Shown here piece after piece: positions 43,052 to 50,518 of a stretch of 64,000 nucleotides of DNA. A program made the translations under genes and the position numbers. The number at the start of each line of letters is the position of its first letter. The stretch's first letter is position 1. Location of the stretch: the NCBI GenBank assembly GCA_016192915.1, contig JACPTF010000011.1, positions 1 through 64,000 on the forward strand, written 5' to 3'. The notes beneath the pieces are model-generated. The model made no database searches. It was given only the letters and a program-made list of their open reading frames with translations, and had not been told where the DNA came from. The DNA is from Candidatus Woesearchaeota archaeon (lineage in GTDB: Archaea > Nanobdellota > Nanobdellia > Woesearchaeales > UBA10216).

Positions 43052-43173
43052 AAAATGTGGGTTTTCCACTTTATTTATAAAGAATTTGGCAGCATGGGAA
43101 TTTCATATACTAGCATAGGATACCAAAACCTTTATCTATCACCTAGTGCCTAAATGCTTCCCGGTGCTTCGGA

Positions 43174-43661
43174 ATGGTTTTTGTAAGAATCAAACGGATT
43201 TCCGGAAAAGAGTATGCCTACCTGGTTGCGAACAGCTGGACAGGCTCAGGGCCAAGGCAGAAGGTGGCAGAATACCTCGGAAGGGTAATAAGGCCTGAAA
43301 AGGCAAAAAGTGAGGCTTTGCAGGCATTTCTGGAGCTTACAAGCGAACAGGATTTGCAGCAATGGATAGGGAAAAGCGGCTTCAAAGAGATAACTGCTGC
43401 TTTGATTAGATGGGAGCTGGATAACTACGGAATTGAAGATGGCACGACGGATTCCTATGCGGCCACACCGCAAAAAAACTGCTGGAATACGATGCCGCGA
43501 CCGATTATTCGGGATACAACCTGGCTGATGCCCTCACGGCAGCAGGAATAGACGCAGGGAAGGACGTGTTCATCTCCCTCTTCGGGAAGGCCCAGGGAAC
43601 AGTCGGAAAGGGCAAAAAAGAAACTGCAGAAGAGGCCGCTTTCAAGGACTTCTACTACTGA
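43174..43661 (+). pseudogene. Frameshifted gene with an IS1634-like N-terminal domain
   Basis: The frame from the ATG at 43174 encodes VFVRIKRISGKEYAYLVANSW and QKVAEYLGRVIRP, a module known from the N-terminus of IS1634-type transposases and from short archaeal proteins. After residue 89 the frame turns to low-quality sequence. The better continuation is in the -1 frame from about 43443: AKKLLEYDAATDYSGYNL, then DVFISLFGKAQG, ending at the TGA 43659-43661. The joined protein would have about 162 residues. A single missing base near 43440 accounts for it. A seven-A run (43472-43478) lies just after. Its end overlaps the NFACT gene. Confidence 0.55.
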
Positions 43662-44806
43662 ATTTCAAGCGTAATCTGGCCAGTTTTCTCGTCGATGGAC
43701 TTCACGATTTTGTTGCTGCTGAAGTACCCCCTAAGCTGCTCTGGCGTGAATGTCTTCCTGAGCGTGTTGTAGTCGTCAAGGATACCCTTGACATCCTGGT
43801 AATGCTCGTAAATAAGCTCTGCGATGCGAGTGTTTTCACCTGCTACCTTCCCCATCTCTGCAACCATTGATTCCTGCTGCGCGATAGCTATCTCAAGCTC
43901 CTTAATGCGCCGCAAGGAAGGTGATTCCCTCAACGCTGAAAAGGAGGACTCAAGCTGCCTGAGCGAGAGTGCTTCCACAGCCTCGCTGAATGAAGGGAAA
44001 GGCTTGGTTTTCGCGGCTGCGGCAGAGGCTGTCGGAAACGGAAACACCTCAACCACGCTGCCGCTGCCGTCGAGAATGGCTATTGGAGAGGGCTTCCTGG
44101 ACAGCATCTGCTTAAGCGAAGAAAAAAGGCCCTGAATTTCCTGCTGCGACAGCTGCGATGGCTTTTTCGCCTTGTCAACAGCAGCTGCCAAGCAAAGCTC
44201 CTCAGCATATGCGCCAGAAAGGCCGAGGTCAACGGCCAGGGCCTTTACAACAGAGTCCTTTTCCGACGACAAAACAGCCTTCTGGAACTGCGCTTCGCTA
44301 ATGGATGCGAAGTCAGCTGTTGCCGGAGGAGGCATGTAATTGAAGCCGGGCCTGATGGTGCGGTCCTTCCACGCCTGATGCTCTGCAGCAGCCAGTATTA
44401 CGCCCTTGTCATCCGCAAGGATTATGTTGCCCTTGCTGAACAATTCAATGATGAGCTTAACCTGCTGTTTTCTCGACGAGAAAATCAGCTCCAATATGCG
44501 CTCGGAGCCAAGCTGACTGACCGAGACCAGCTTTGCATTGCCAAGGTGCTGCCTGAGCATGCTGCAAAAGCCGCCTGGCTTCTCTGAAGTCGCGGGCTTT
44601 GCCGCCGAGGAGAAAACCACAGAGGGTGCAAGGACTGCCAAGAACCACTTGCCCTCACTTGTGCTTAGCTGGATAGCTATTTCCTTGCTGCCTTTCCTGC
44701 CACTTGCCGTTGCCAGCTCATAAACCTGGCCAACCCAAGAGCCTTCAAGCTGCTTCAGCTCACTCGCCAGCGCCCTTAACTCGATTGAAGCAAGCTGGTT
44801 CCTCAT
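43655..44806 (-). CDS. NFACT-family protein (RqcH/Tae2-like), without the C-terminal NFACT-R domain
   Basis: A 383-residue protein. Residues 1-185 form an NFACT-N domain (ELRALASELKQLEGSWVGQVY, LELIFSSRKQQVKLIIELFSKGNIIL, AWKDRTIRPGFNYMPPP). A helix-hairpin-helix region follows (GLSGAYAEELCLAAAVDK), then a coiled coil (about residues 290-365). RqcH/Tae2 proteins bind stalled large ribosomal subunits. The chain stops at KSIDEKTGQITLEIQ, where typical family members continue with the second coil and the NFACT-R RNA-binding domain, for a total near 600 residues. Either the protein is a short variant or the 3' part was lost. The frameshifted gene now occupies that side. Confidence 0.8.
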   Translation of the reverse strand: MRNQLASIELRALASELKQLEGSWVGQVYELATASGRKGSKEIAIQLSTSEGKWFLAVLAPSVVFSSAAKPATSEKPGGFCSMLRQHLGNAKLVSVSQLGSERILELIFSSRKQQVKLIIELFSKGNIILADDKGVILAAAEHQAWKDRTIRPGFNYMPPPATADFASISEAQFQKAVLSSEKDSVVKALAVDLGLSGAYAEELCLAAAVDKAKKPSQLSQQEIQGLFSSLKQMLSRKPSPIAILDGSGSVVEVFPFPTASAAAAKTKPFPSFSEAVEALSLRQLESSFSALRESPSLRRIKELEIAIAQQESMVAEMGKVAGENTRIAELIYEHYQDVKGILDDYNTLRKTFTPEQLRGYFSSNKIVKSIDEKTGQITLEIQ

Positions 44807-44878
44807 TTTGCACTCACTTTTACATTTTTAGACGAACTTTTAGTGTATGGAATGCCCATCCTGACACTGTTGAGCAAA

Positions 44879-44890
44879 GTATTTAAATAC
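44879..44890 (+). promoter_or_regulatory. Palindromic TATA box for the 44916 gene
   Basis: The sequence GTATTTAAATAC is a perfect 12-bp palindrome ending 25 bases before the ATG. It could also serve the minus strand, but the NFACT start (44806) is 73 bases away. Confidence 0.5.
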
Positions 44891-44915
44891 GTTTCCCATT
44901 GAAGAAGCTTCAAAA

Positions 44916-45557
44916 ATGGGGTTTTTTGGCTTATTCGGCTCTAAAAAGGAAAGGAGGGAAGAAAAACCCTCGACAGAGCTCTCACTTTCGCCCTTTGCAG
45001 TCATAGAAGGCAAGGTAATATCTGCGTTCTCCAAGGTAAAGCAGGACATAACACTCATAAGCTCCTGGCTCAAGTACCTCAGGCACAAGGACCTGCTGCA
45101 CGAGCAAAGGCACACCAAAACGCACAGGGAGCTTGGGGAGCACAAAGTAAGGATTGAAAGGCTGCAAGCGGAAATGGCAGAGCTCAAGGCATTCTTCAGG
45201 GAGGCAAAAGAGGCAAAAACCGCTGCCCAAACAGGTTCGTTTCCGAACCTAATCCGGACTAAATCCGAACCTAAAGCGGACCTAAAACGAACCCAGTTTG
45301 AAAACAGGGTTGTAAGCACGCTTAGGAGCAGAAGAAAGGACTATGTTTTGAAGCAAATTCTTGAATTAGCAGCGAAAGAAACGCATTCAACAAGTGAAAT
45401 AGAGCAAATTGTCGTCGGAGAAAAAGCTTTGTGCGGAAGGACCGCATTCTACGATTATTTGAGGGAGCTTAAGCACAAAAAGATGATAAGGCAGGGCGAA
45501 AATGGCGCAAAAAAAGTGATTTTGCTCGCTGAAGCCGGTTTGGAGCAGGTTCGTTAA
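44916..45557 (+). CDS. Putative DNA-binding protein with coiled coil and winged-helix-like end
   Basis: A 213-residue cytoplasmic protein. It starts MGFFGLFGSKKERREE and has a central coiled coil (about residues 55-95, HTKTHRELGEHKVRIERLQ). A polar linker (FPNLIRTKSEPKADLKRTQF) is encoded by five 11-bp repeats. The C-terminal 85 residues (DYVLKQILELAAKETHSTSEI, then CGRTAFYDYLRELKHKKMIR) look like a winged helix-turn-helix. I do not recognise a named family. A second repeat array begins at its stop codon, so the protein may bind the repeats and control itself (inference). Confidence 0.55.
   Translation: MGFFGLFGSKKERREEKPSTELSLSPFAVIEGKVISAFSKVKQDITLISSWLKYLRHKDLLHEQRHTKTHRELGEHKVRIERLQAEMAELKAFFREAKEAKTAAQTGSFPNLIRTKSEPKADLKRTQFENRVVSTLRSRRKDYVLKQILELAAKETHSTSEIEQIVVGEKALCGRTAFYDYLRELKHKKMIRQGENGAKKVILLAEAGLEQVR
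45232..45297 (+). repeat. Array of five 11-bp repeats inside the 44916 gene
   Basis: Units begin at 45243, 45254, 45265, 45276 and 45287, exactly 11 bases apart: CCGAACCTAAT, CCGGACTAAAT, CCGAACCTAAA, GCGGACCTAAA and ACGAACCCAGT. Units alternate between CCGAAC and CCGGAC. CAGGTTCGTT precedes the array (45232-45241). Since 11 is not a multiple of 3, the repeat cannot be explained as a peptide repeat. The period equals about one turn of the DNA helix. Confidence 0.75.
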
Positions 45558-45600
45558 CGAACTAAGTCCGGACTTAATCCGAACCTAGTCCGGACCTACA
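45546..45600 (+). repeat. Second array of 11-bp repeats after the 44916 gene
   Basis: Units begin at 45557, 45568, 45579 and 45590: ACGAACTAAGT, CCGGACTTAAT, CCGAACCTAGT and CCGGACCTACA. CAGGTTCGTT (45546-45555) precedes it exactly as in the first array, so the two arrays are copies of one module. The array fills the gap between convergent stop codons (45557 and 45596). Confidence 0.75.
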
Positions 45601-46123
45601 TCAGCAGCTTCTTGATTTTGGCCGCAAATGCCTTGACATCGGCTGTTTTTGCTGTTGTGGTGTTGAACGTAACAACCCTATGGCCGTTTTCCTGTGCCTC
45701 GGCAAGGCAGGTGTCAAAAATCTCGGCATCGAGGTTTTCGCGGATTTTAGCCCTACCGTAGCCCTTCTCCTGCAGGCGGTGCTGAAGGGTTTTTAGGCTG
45801 CAGCGGGTTACAAGGCACAAATCAGCGTACTTCCCGGGCAGGAAGTGAGACAGGTGAGAGTCAAAAATGATGCCATTCTGGGCTGTTTTTGAGGCCTTAA
45901 GCGCTTTTTCCCTCACTTTTACAAGCTTCCGGGCTAATTTAGCCTCGTCTACAACGTAAGAGTGCCTTTTGGCATCGTAGCTGCCATAGAGGTGAGCCTT
46001 CTTCACGAATGAATTGACATCAAAGTACGTATAATCCAGCAGAAGTGAGAGCTTTTTGGCGAGTGTTGTCTTGCCAGTGCCTGGAGTGCCTGTGACAATC
46101 AGGGTTACAAAGCGGGGTTTCAT
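45596..46123 (-). CDS. AK6/Fap7-family adenylate kinase
   Basis: A 175-residue P-loop kinase. VTGTPGTGKTTLAKKLS holds the Walker A loop (Gly12-Thr19). FDVNSFVKKAHLYGSYD and IIFDSHLSHFLPG (the AK6 Walker B region with DSHLSH) identify the Fap7/AK6 family, which acts as an adenylate kinase/ATPase in small-subunit ribosome maturation with uS11. The ATG at 46123 overlaps the stop of the upstream gene by four bases. Length is normal. Confidence 0.85.
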   Translation of the reverse strand: MKPRFVTLIVTGTPGTGKTTLAKKLSLLLDYTYFDVNSFVKKAHLYGSYDAKRHSYVVDEAKLARKLVKVREKALKASKTAQNGIIFDSHLSHFLPGKYADLCLVTRCSLKTLQHRLQEKGYGRAKIRENLDAEIFDTCLAEAQENGHRVVTFNTTTAKTADVKAFAAKIKKLLM

Positions 46124-46395
46124 CTCCAAGCCTCCTGTCTTTTAGGCACTAGGTTGAAAAGTGAGTTTAAGACGCAATTCCGCGAAGAGCGGAATGCGCA
46201 ATCGGGCGCATCCCGATTTGCGTCTTTTTCAACTGCCCCATCGGCTTCCAGAATAAGAATTGCGGCGGTTGCGTGAGGCGCATAAACTAGGCAGATGCCA
46301 CCTTTAACGCCAAAATCAGCCACTATTGCTTCCACTTTGGCTGTTATGTCTATGATTTCGTCCTTTCTCGTCGTGGAAAGCCTTATCTCCTTCAT
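46120..46395 (-). CDS. Truncated YjbQ/UPF0047-like protein with in-frame palindromic insertion
   Basis: The first 52 residues match the YjbQ/UPF0047 family: EIIDITAKVEAIVADFGVK and LVYAPHATAAILI with the conserved His-Ala-Thr-Ala. The next 27 codons are exactly the 81-base palindromic element (46153-46233), read without a stop. The chain then resumes with LVPKRQEAWR, which resembles the family's next segment, and ends, giving 91 residues instead of about 130-140. The C-terminal half with the remaining conserved His and catalytic-type residues is missing, because the AK6 gene starts there. The protein is probably inactive, though translation to the end may still couple to AK6. Confidence 0.65.
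   Translation of the reverse strand: MKEIRLSTTRKDEIIDITAKVEAIVADFGVKGGICLVYAPHATAAILILEADGAVEKDANRDAPDCAFRSSRNCVLNSLFNLVPKRQEAWR
46153..46233. repeat. 81-bp palindromic element inside a coding sequence
   Basis: GTTGAAA (46153-46159) pairs with TTTCAAC (46227-46233), and AAGACGCA (46169-46176) pairs with TGCGTCTT (46219-46226). Inside are two hairpins: ATTCCGC/GCGGAAT with a GAAGA loop (46177-46195), and AATCGGG/CCCGATT with a CGCAT loop (46200-46218). The length is 27 codons, so the reading frame of the host gene is kept. The architecture equals that of 3444-3511 and of the tRNA insertion, while the arm sequences differ. Confidence 0.7.
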
Positions 46396-46458
46396 ACGCG
46401 TTGGTTAGTCAGGCTAGTATAAATTAATAACTGCAATTGGAGTTGAAGTTTTGAAAGG

Positions 46459-46468
46459 ATATAAATAC
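46459..46468 (+). promoter_or_regulatory. TATA box for the 46497 gene
   Basis: The sequence gatataaata lies 29-38 bases before the ATG at 46497. It opens the operon that runs through 47503. Confidence 0.55.
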
Positions 46469-46496
46469 TGGCAGCGGCTGCTACGGTCAGGTTAAG

Positions 46497-47189
46497 ATGG
46501 CATCAAGAAACTTTCTGCTAGTATCTTTGGAAGAGAGCAAAGCGAAGCAGCTTGCGCAGATAGTCAGCAACGATGTATGCAGGAGAATCCTTGACTATCT
46601 GGCTGCAAAGGAGAAGCACGCGACAGAAACAGAGGTAGCAAAGGACTTAGGAATGCCTTTGTCGACAGTGCATTACAACCTCAAGCAGCTTCTTCAGAGC
46701 GGGATTGTAAAAACCGAGGAGTTTCATTACTCTGAAAAGGGCAGGGAGGTGCTGCACTACAGCCTCGCCAATAAGTACATCATTATTGCTCCAAAAGCCA
46801 GTGCTACGGAAAGCTTAGCCAATAAGCTCAGGAAGATCCTGCCGGTTGTTGGGGTAGTTGCTGCTACAGGGATTGCCATACAGCTGTTTAGCACTCTGCA
46901 GCAGGGAGCGATAGGCAGAAGCTTTGCGGCATCGTATTCTGCACAGAGAACTTTAGAGCAGGGAGTAGTCCAGAAAGCTGCAGAGGCTGTAGTTCCGCAA
47001 GCAGCAACAGCAGCATCGGCAGTCACAGAAAAGGTTGCGAATGAAACAGCAGCGCCTGCAATTAGGGAAGTGGTTGTGCAGACAGTTCAGCAGCCGGCAA
47101 ACATAGCCTTGTGGTTTGCAATTGGGGCCTTATTCGCGCTGGTTGTGTACCTGATTTATGATGTTGTCAGGGAGAGAAGGCAAAAGTGA
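46497..47189 (+). CDS. Membrane-anchored winged-helix transcription regulator
   Basis: A 230-residue protein. Residues 1-95 form an ArsR-type winged helix (DVCRRILDYLAAKEKHATETE, then STVHYNLKQLLQSGIVK as recognition helix). A first membrane span follows at about residues 113-130 (ILPVVGVVAATGIAIQLF), then an Ala/Val-rich, probably external, region of 70 residues, and a second span near the end (ALWFAIGALFALVVYLIYDVV). Such proteins sense an outside signal and act on DNA at the membrane. It overlaps the next gene or lies 5 bases before it. The likely targets are the adjoining exported-protein genes (inference). Confidence 0.75.
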   Translation: MASRNFLLVSLEESKAKQLAQIVSNDVCRRILDYLAAKEKHATETEVAKDLGMPLSTVHYNLKQLLQSGIVKTEEFHYSEKGREVLHYSLANKYIIIAPKASATESLANKLRKILPVVGVVAATGIAIQLFSTLQQGAIGRSFAASYSAQRTLEQGVVQKAAEAVVPQAATAASAVTEKVANETAAPAIREVVVQTVQQPANIALWFAIGALFALVVYLIYDVVRERRQK

Positions 47190-47194
47190 TTTGC

Positions 47195-47503
47195 ATGATT
47201 AAAAAGACCCTGGCAATCGCAATTGCTGCAATCATAACAGTGGCTTTAGCAGCTTTATTCTGGCCGAAAGATGCAGGTGGCACTTGCGGATTCTGCCCAT
47301 CGTCTCCAGCTGTTCAAAGAATAGAGCACGGATGCCTAGGCTTCAAGCACGACATAGAACCATCAAATTGCCTAGACTGCGGCATAAAAGTCCAGTGCTA
47401 CGGCATTGTTACCGATGACAAAACGTGCTATACCTACCTGAACGGCTTTAACAACACGCCAACAGAGGTACCTTGCACATCAGGCGTTAAGGGAGTCAGA
47501 TAG
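47195..47503 (+). CDS. Small cysteine-rich exported protein
   Basis: A 102-residue protein with an N-terminal signal or anchor (KKTLAIAIAAIITVALAALF) and an external part with eight cysteines, among them CGFC, CLDC and CYTY-type spacing. The pattern suggests disulfides or metal binding. I do not recognise a family. The ATG at 47195 is preferred over the GTG at 47186. It probably belongs to the operon of the membrane-anchored regulator. Confidence 0.55.
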   Translation: MIKKTLAIAIAAIITVALAALFWPKDAGGTCGFCPSSPAVQRIEHGCLGFKHDIEPSNCLDCGIKVQCYGIVTDDKTCYTYLNGFNNTPTEVPCTSGVKGVR

Positions 47504-47552
47504 GAAGATTTTCATTGCCATAACTTCAAACCGAATTGAAGCTTACTTCTGG

Positions 47553-47564
47553 TTATATATAAAA
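47553..47564 (+). promoter_or_regulatory. TATA box and ribosome site for the beta-propeller gene
   Basis: The sequence ttatatataaaa lies 29-40 bases before the ATG at 47593, and AAGGTGA (47584-47590) provides a Shine-Dalgarno match just before the start. Confidence 0.55.
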
Positions 47565-47592
47565 CGGCGTCTTACCACTGCAAAAGGTGACT

Positions 47593-49809
47593 ATGATGGA
47601 AAAGAAAATCGTATCTGCAACGCTTTTGGCAATATTTGTTGTTGCTATGGTAAGCGCAGCACTATTTTTTGCCACTACAGAGAGTGATTTGGCTGAGTCA
47701 AACCAGCTGAAGAAGTTTAGCTCGTACGATGAGCTGAAGGACTTTCTTAAGACTAACAGAGAAAGGGTAAGCTACGGTTATGGCGGTTTTGGGTTTGGAA
47801 GAATCGTAACAAAGGCCCAGACATTTGCAACCGCCACAGGTGCTTTAGAATCAACGTCAGCAGCTCCAAGCGGCTCTGAAGACTACTCAGCCACGAACAT
47901 ACAAGTGGCTGGTGTTGATGAGGCTGATATCGTAAAGAACGATGGCAAATACATATACGCGATAGCTGGCAATAAGCTGGTCATTGTTGATGCCTACCCT
48001 GCTGAAAACGCGAAGGTAATTTCGGAAACAGCGCTTAAAGGCTACCCGACCGAGATTTTTGTTAACAATGACAAGCTGGTTGTTTTTGCACAGGACTACA
48101 GCTACAGCACACAGCCGCTTGAGAAGACGTTTGAAGAAACAAAAGGCGTAAGTACTGCGAGCCCGACAATTGCAAGGCCTTACTCCGGAACCCTGACGCG
48201 CATAGACGTTTACGACATAAGCAGCAGAGAAAGCCCTGTGCTGGCAAGGAGCATAGTTGTGAGCGGCAACTACTTTGATTCCAGAATGATTGAAGACTAT
48301 GTTTATGCTGTTGTCAACCAGCCGGTGTATTATGATGAACTGCAACCTCCACCATTTCCTGAAATAGCTGAAAACGGGGCTGTAAAGAAAATTGCTGCCC
48401 AAGATATCTATTATTTTGACGTTCCAGACTACAGCTACAACTACGTGAACATCATTGCTGTCAACACGCAAACTGATGAAGAGGAATACAACAGCAAAAC
48501 CTTCTTGGCTGGAAGCACGCAGAACATGTATGTTTCCTTAGGCAACATCTACGTGACTTACACAGGGAGGAACAATTTTTACGCAACAGATAGTATAATT
48601 GACCAAGTGGTTGTTCCCATACTGCCAGGGGCTGTTGGAGCTAAAATTGGCGAGATAAGGAAATCAGCTCTGGACGTTAGTGAGAAAATGCGGCAGATTT
48701 CTGAAGAGCTGAACAGTTATACCAGCAGCCTAAGCCAGGAAGAAAGAGATGAGTTTGAGAAAAAAGCTCAGCAGAGGATGATTGGCTTTGAGGAGAAGCT
48801 GGCTAAGGAAACAGAAAAAACTGTAGTGCATAAGATAGCAATAAGCGATGGGGCTATAGACTACAAAGGGCAAGGTTTGGTCCCTGGGCATGTGCTGAAC
48901 CAGTTCTCAATGGACGAGCACAAAGGCTACTTCAGGATAGCCACAACAACAGGAGAGGTTTCACGGTTTGAAGGAGGGGCAAAATCGCAAAACCACATAT
49001 ACGTCCTTGACGAAAGCCTCAAAGTTGTTGGGTCTGTTGAGGACCTAGCTCCCGGAGAGAAGATTTACTCTGCAAGGTTTATGGGAGACAGGGCTTACAT
49101 GGTCACTTTCAAGAAGGTTGACCCGCTCTTCGTGATAGACCTGAGCGAACCAACAAATCCTAAAGTTCTTGGCAAACTCAAGATACCCGGCTATTCTGAC
49201 TACCTGCACCCTTATGATGAGAACCACATAATCGGCCTGGGAAAGGAAGCTGCAGAGGCTGAAACAGAGGGGGGAAGAGAAGCAAACTTTGCATGGTACC
49301 AGGGCATAAAGATTGCCTTGTTTGACGTTTCAGACCCTGAAAATCCGAGGGAGGTTTCAAAGTACAACATTGGCGACAGGGGAACAGACTCTTACGCACT
49401 GCAGGACCACAAGGCTTTCCTGTTCAGCAGGCAGAAAAACCTGCTTGTGATCCCTATACAGCTTGCCGAGATTGATGAAAGCCGCTATTCGGGAGGAAAG
49501 TTACCGCCTAACGCCTATGGCGACTTTGTATGGCAAGGCGCTTACGTGCTCAGCCTAGACACCGAAAACGGATTCAAGCTTAAAGGCAGGGTAACCCACC
49601 TTGACACCGAAGAAGGGGAACAGAAACTGCTAAAGAGCGGATACTACTTCCGCTCAGAATACGATGTGAAAAGAAGCCTATACATGGATGACGTGCTGTA
49701 CACCTTATCAGACAGGATGATAAAGATGAATAAGCTTGAAGACTTGGAAGAAGTCAACAGGGTAAGGCTACCAAACGGTGAAAACCAAAAAAGATTCAGA
49801 GGCGTTTAG
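47593..49809 (+). CDS. Secreted protein with beta-propeller domain (COG4880 type)
   Basis: A 738-residue protein with an N-terminal signal/anchor (VSATLLAIFVVAMVSAALFF), a linker, and the mark of this family: NIQVAGVDEADIVKNDGKYIYAI, then repeated strand units (IYVTYTGRNNFY, NHIYVLDESLKVVGSV, ARFMGDRAYMVTF, DPLFVIDLSEPTNPKVLG) that build a propeller. A coiled-coil stretch (about residues 355-410) is inserted. Such proteins are found outside the cell in many archaea and are thought to bind proteins or polysaccharide. Function is not known. It has its own promoter. Confidence 0.85.
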   Translation: MMEKKIVSATLLAIFVVAMVSAALFFATTESDLAESNQLKKFSSYDELKDFLKTNRERVSYGYGGFGFGRIVTKAQTFATATGALESTSAAPSGSEDYSATNIQVAGVDEADIVKNDGKYIYAIAGNKLVIVDAYPAENAKVISETALKGYPTEIFVNNDKLVVFAQDYSYSTQPLEKTFEETKGVSTASPTIARPYSGTLTRIDVYDISSRESPVLARSIVVSGNYFDSRMIEDYVYAVVNQPVYYDELQPPPFPEIAENGAVKKIAAQDIYYFDVPDYSYNYVNIIAVNTQTDEEEYNSKTFLAGSTQNMYVSLGNIYVTYTGRNNFYATDSIIDQVVVPILPGAVGAKIGEIRKSALDVSEKMRQISEELNSYTSSLSQEERDEFEKKAQQRMIGFEEKLAKETEKTVVHKIAISDGAIDYKGQGLVPGHVLNQFSMDEHKGYFRIATTTGEVSRFEGGAKSQNHIYVLDESLKVVGSVEDLAPGEKIYSARFMGDRAYMVTFKKVDPLFVIDLSEPTNPKVLGKLKIPGYSDYLHPYDENHIIGLGKEAAEAETEGGREANFAWYQGIKIALFDVSDPENPREVSKYNIGDRGTDSYALQDHKAFLFSRQKNLLVIPIQLAEIDESRYSGGKLPPNAYGDFVWQGAYVLSLDTENGFKLKGRVTHLDTEEGEQKLLKSGYYFRSEYDVKRSLYMDDVLYTLSDRMIKMNKLEDLEEVNRVRLPNGENQKRFRGV

Positions 49810-49830
49810 CTAAACCAATAAACCAAAAGA

Positions 49831-49839
49831 ATTATAAAA
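49831..49839 (+). promoter_or_regulatory. TATA box for the lipoprotein gene
   Basis: The sequence attataaaa lies 22-30 bases before the ATG at 49861. It indicates a leaderless message. Confidence 0.5.
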
Positions 49840-49860
49840 ATTCGAAGCCAAAACAAGAAT

Positions 49861-50196
49861 ATGAAGGCAGGCTTCACGGCTTTTGTTCTTACTCTTCTAT
49901 CAGCTGTTGTAATTGTTATTGCGGCTTGCCAGCCACTGCAACCTCAGCAGCCACAAGGGAATGAGAGCGCTGATGGCACAGAATGCAGCACTAATTCTGA
50001 TTGCGGCATTGGGGGGTGTTCTGGACAGGTCTGCACAGCAGCCTCTGAGGCTACTGGGGTAATAACGACTTGCGAATACAGGGCGGAGTATGACTGCCTG
50101 AAGCTGACGAGCTGTTGGTGTGTTGAAGGCAAATGCGCCTGGAAGGAGACTGCTGACTACAAGGCATGCGTTGACATAAAAACGAAAAATATTTAA
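49861..50196 (+). CDS. Lipoprotein with eight-cysteine cluster domain
   Basis: A 111-residue protein. The N-terminal signal ends in a lipobox (VVIVIAAC, Cys23). A Gln/Pro-rich linker follows, then a domain with CSTNSDCG, CSGQVC, CEYRAEYDC and SCWCVEGKC, the spacing of the eight-cysteine-cluster domain found in small archaeal and bacterial lipoproteins. It should sit on the outer membrane face, stabilised by disulfides. The role is unknown. It follows the beta-propeller gene. Confidence 0.7.
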   Translation: MKAGFTAFVLTLLSAVVIVIAACQPLQPQQPQGNESADGTECSTNSDCGIGGCSGQVCTAASEATGVITTCEYRAEYDCLKLTSCWCVEGKCAWKETADYKACVDIKTKNI

Positions 50197-50200
50197 GCAC

Positions 50201-50218
50201 GTTCATAGTAATACGAAC
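50201..50218 (+). promoter_or_regulatory. Operator-like palindrome of the MazEF-like pair
   Basis: GTTCATAGTAATACGAAC is an imperfect 18-bp palindrome (7 of 9 positions pair) located between the TATA box (aatatttaag, 50188-50197) and the ATG at 50222. Its position fits repression by the AbrB-type antitoxin. Confidence 0.45.
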
Positions 50219-50221
50219 AGT

Positions 50222-50518
50222 ATGATTGGTATGAAAACTATAACGTCAAGGCGGATAAGGACAGTAAGCGTGAATGAGCGCGGCCAACTCGTAATACCTG
50301 AAGATATCAGAAGGGATTTTGGGATAAAGGGGAATTCAACGCTCGTCCTGTTGGAATATAGCGAAGGGCTTGTCCTGAAAAAGGAATCTGAGGTTTTTGA
50401 GGCACTTGATAGCATCTTCTGGGAAGCGTTGTCCAAAAAAGCTCTGCAAAACGCATGGGGCAGGGAAGATGAGGTATGGGACAAGATTGCTGAGAAGAGC
50501 CTGTCGCAAAAAAAATGA
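50222..50518 (+). CDS. AbrB/MazE-type antitoxin
   Basis: A 98-residue protein. RTVSVNERGQLVIPEDIRR and DFGIKGNSTLVLLEYSEG are the swapped-hairpin DNA-binding domain. The C-terminal 45 residues are helical and acidic, as in toxin-binding tails. The ATG at 50231 is an alternative start. It overlaps the toxin gene by four bases (ATGA). Confidence 0.75.
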   Translation: MIGMKTITSRRIRTVSVNERGQLVIPEDIRRDFGIKGNSTLVLLEYSEGLVLKKESEVFEALDSIFWEALSKKALQNAWGREDEVWDKIAEKSLSQKK

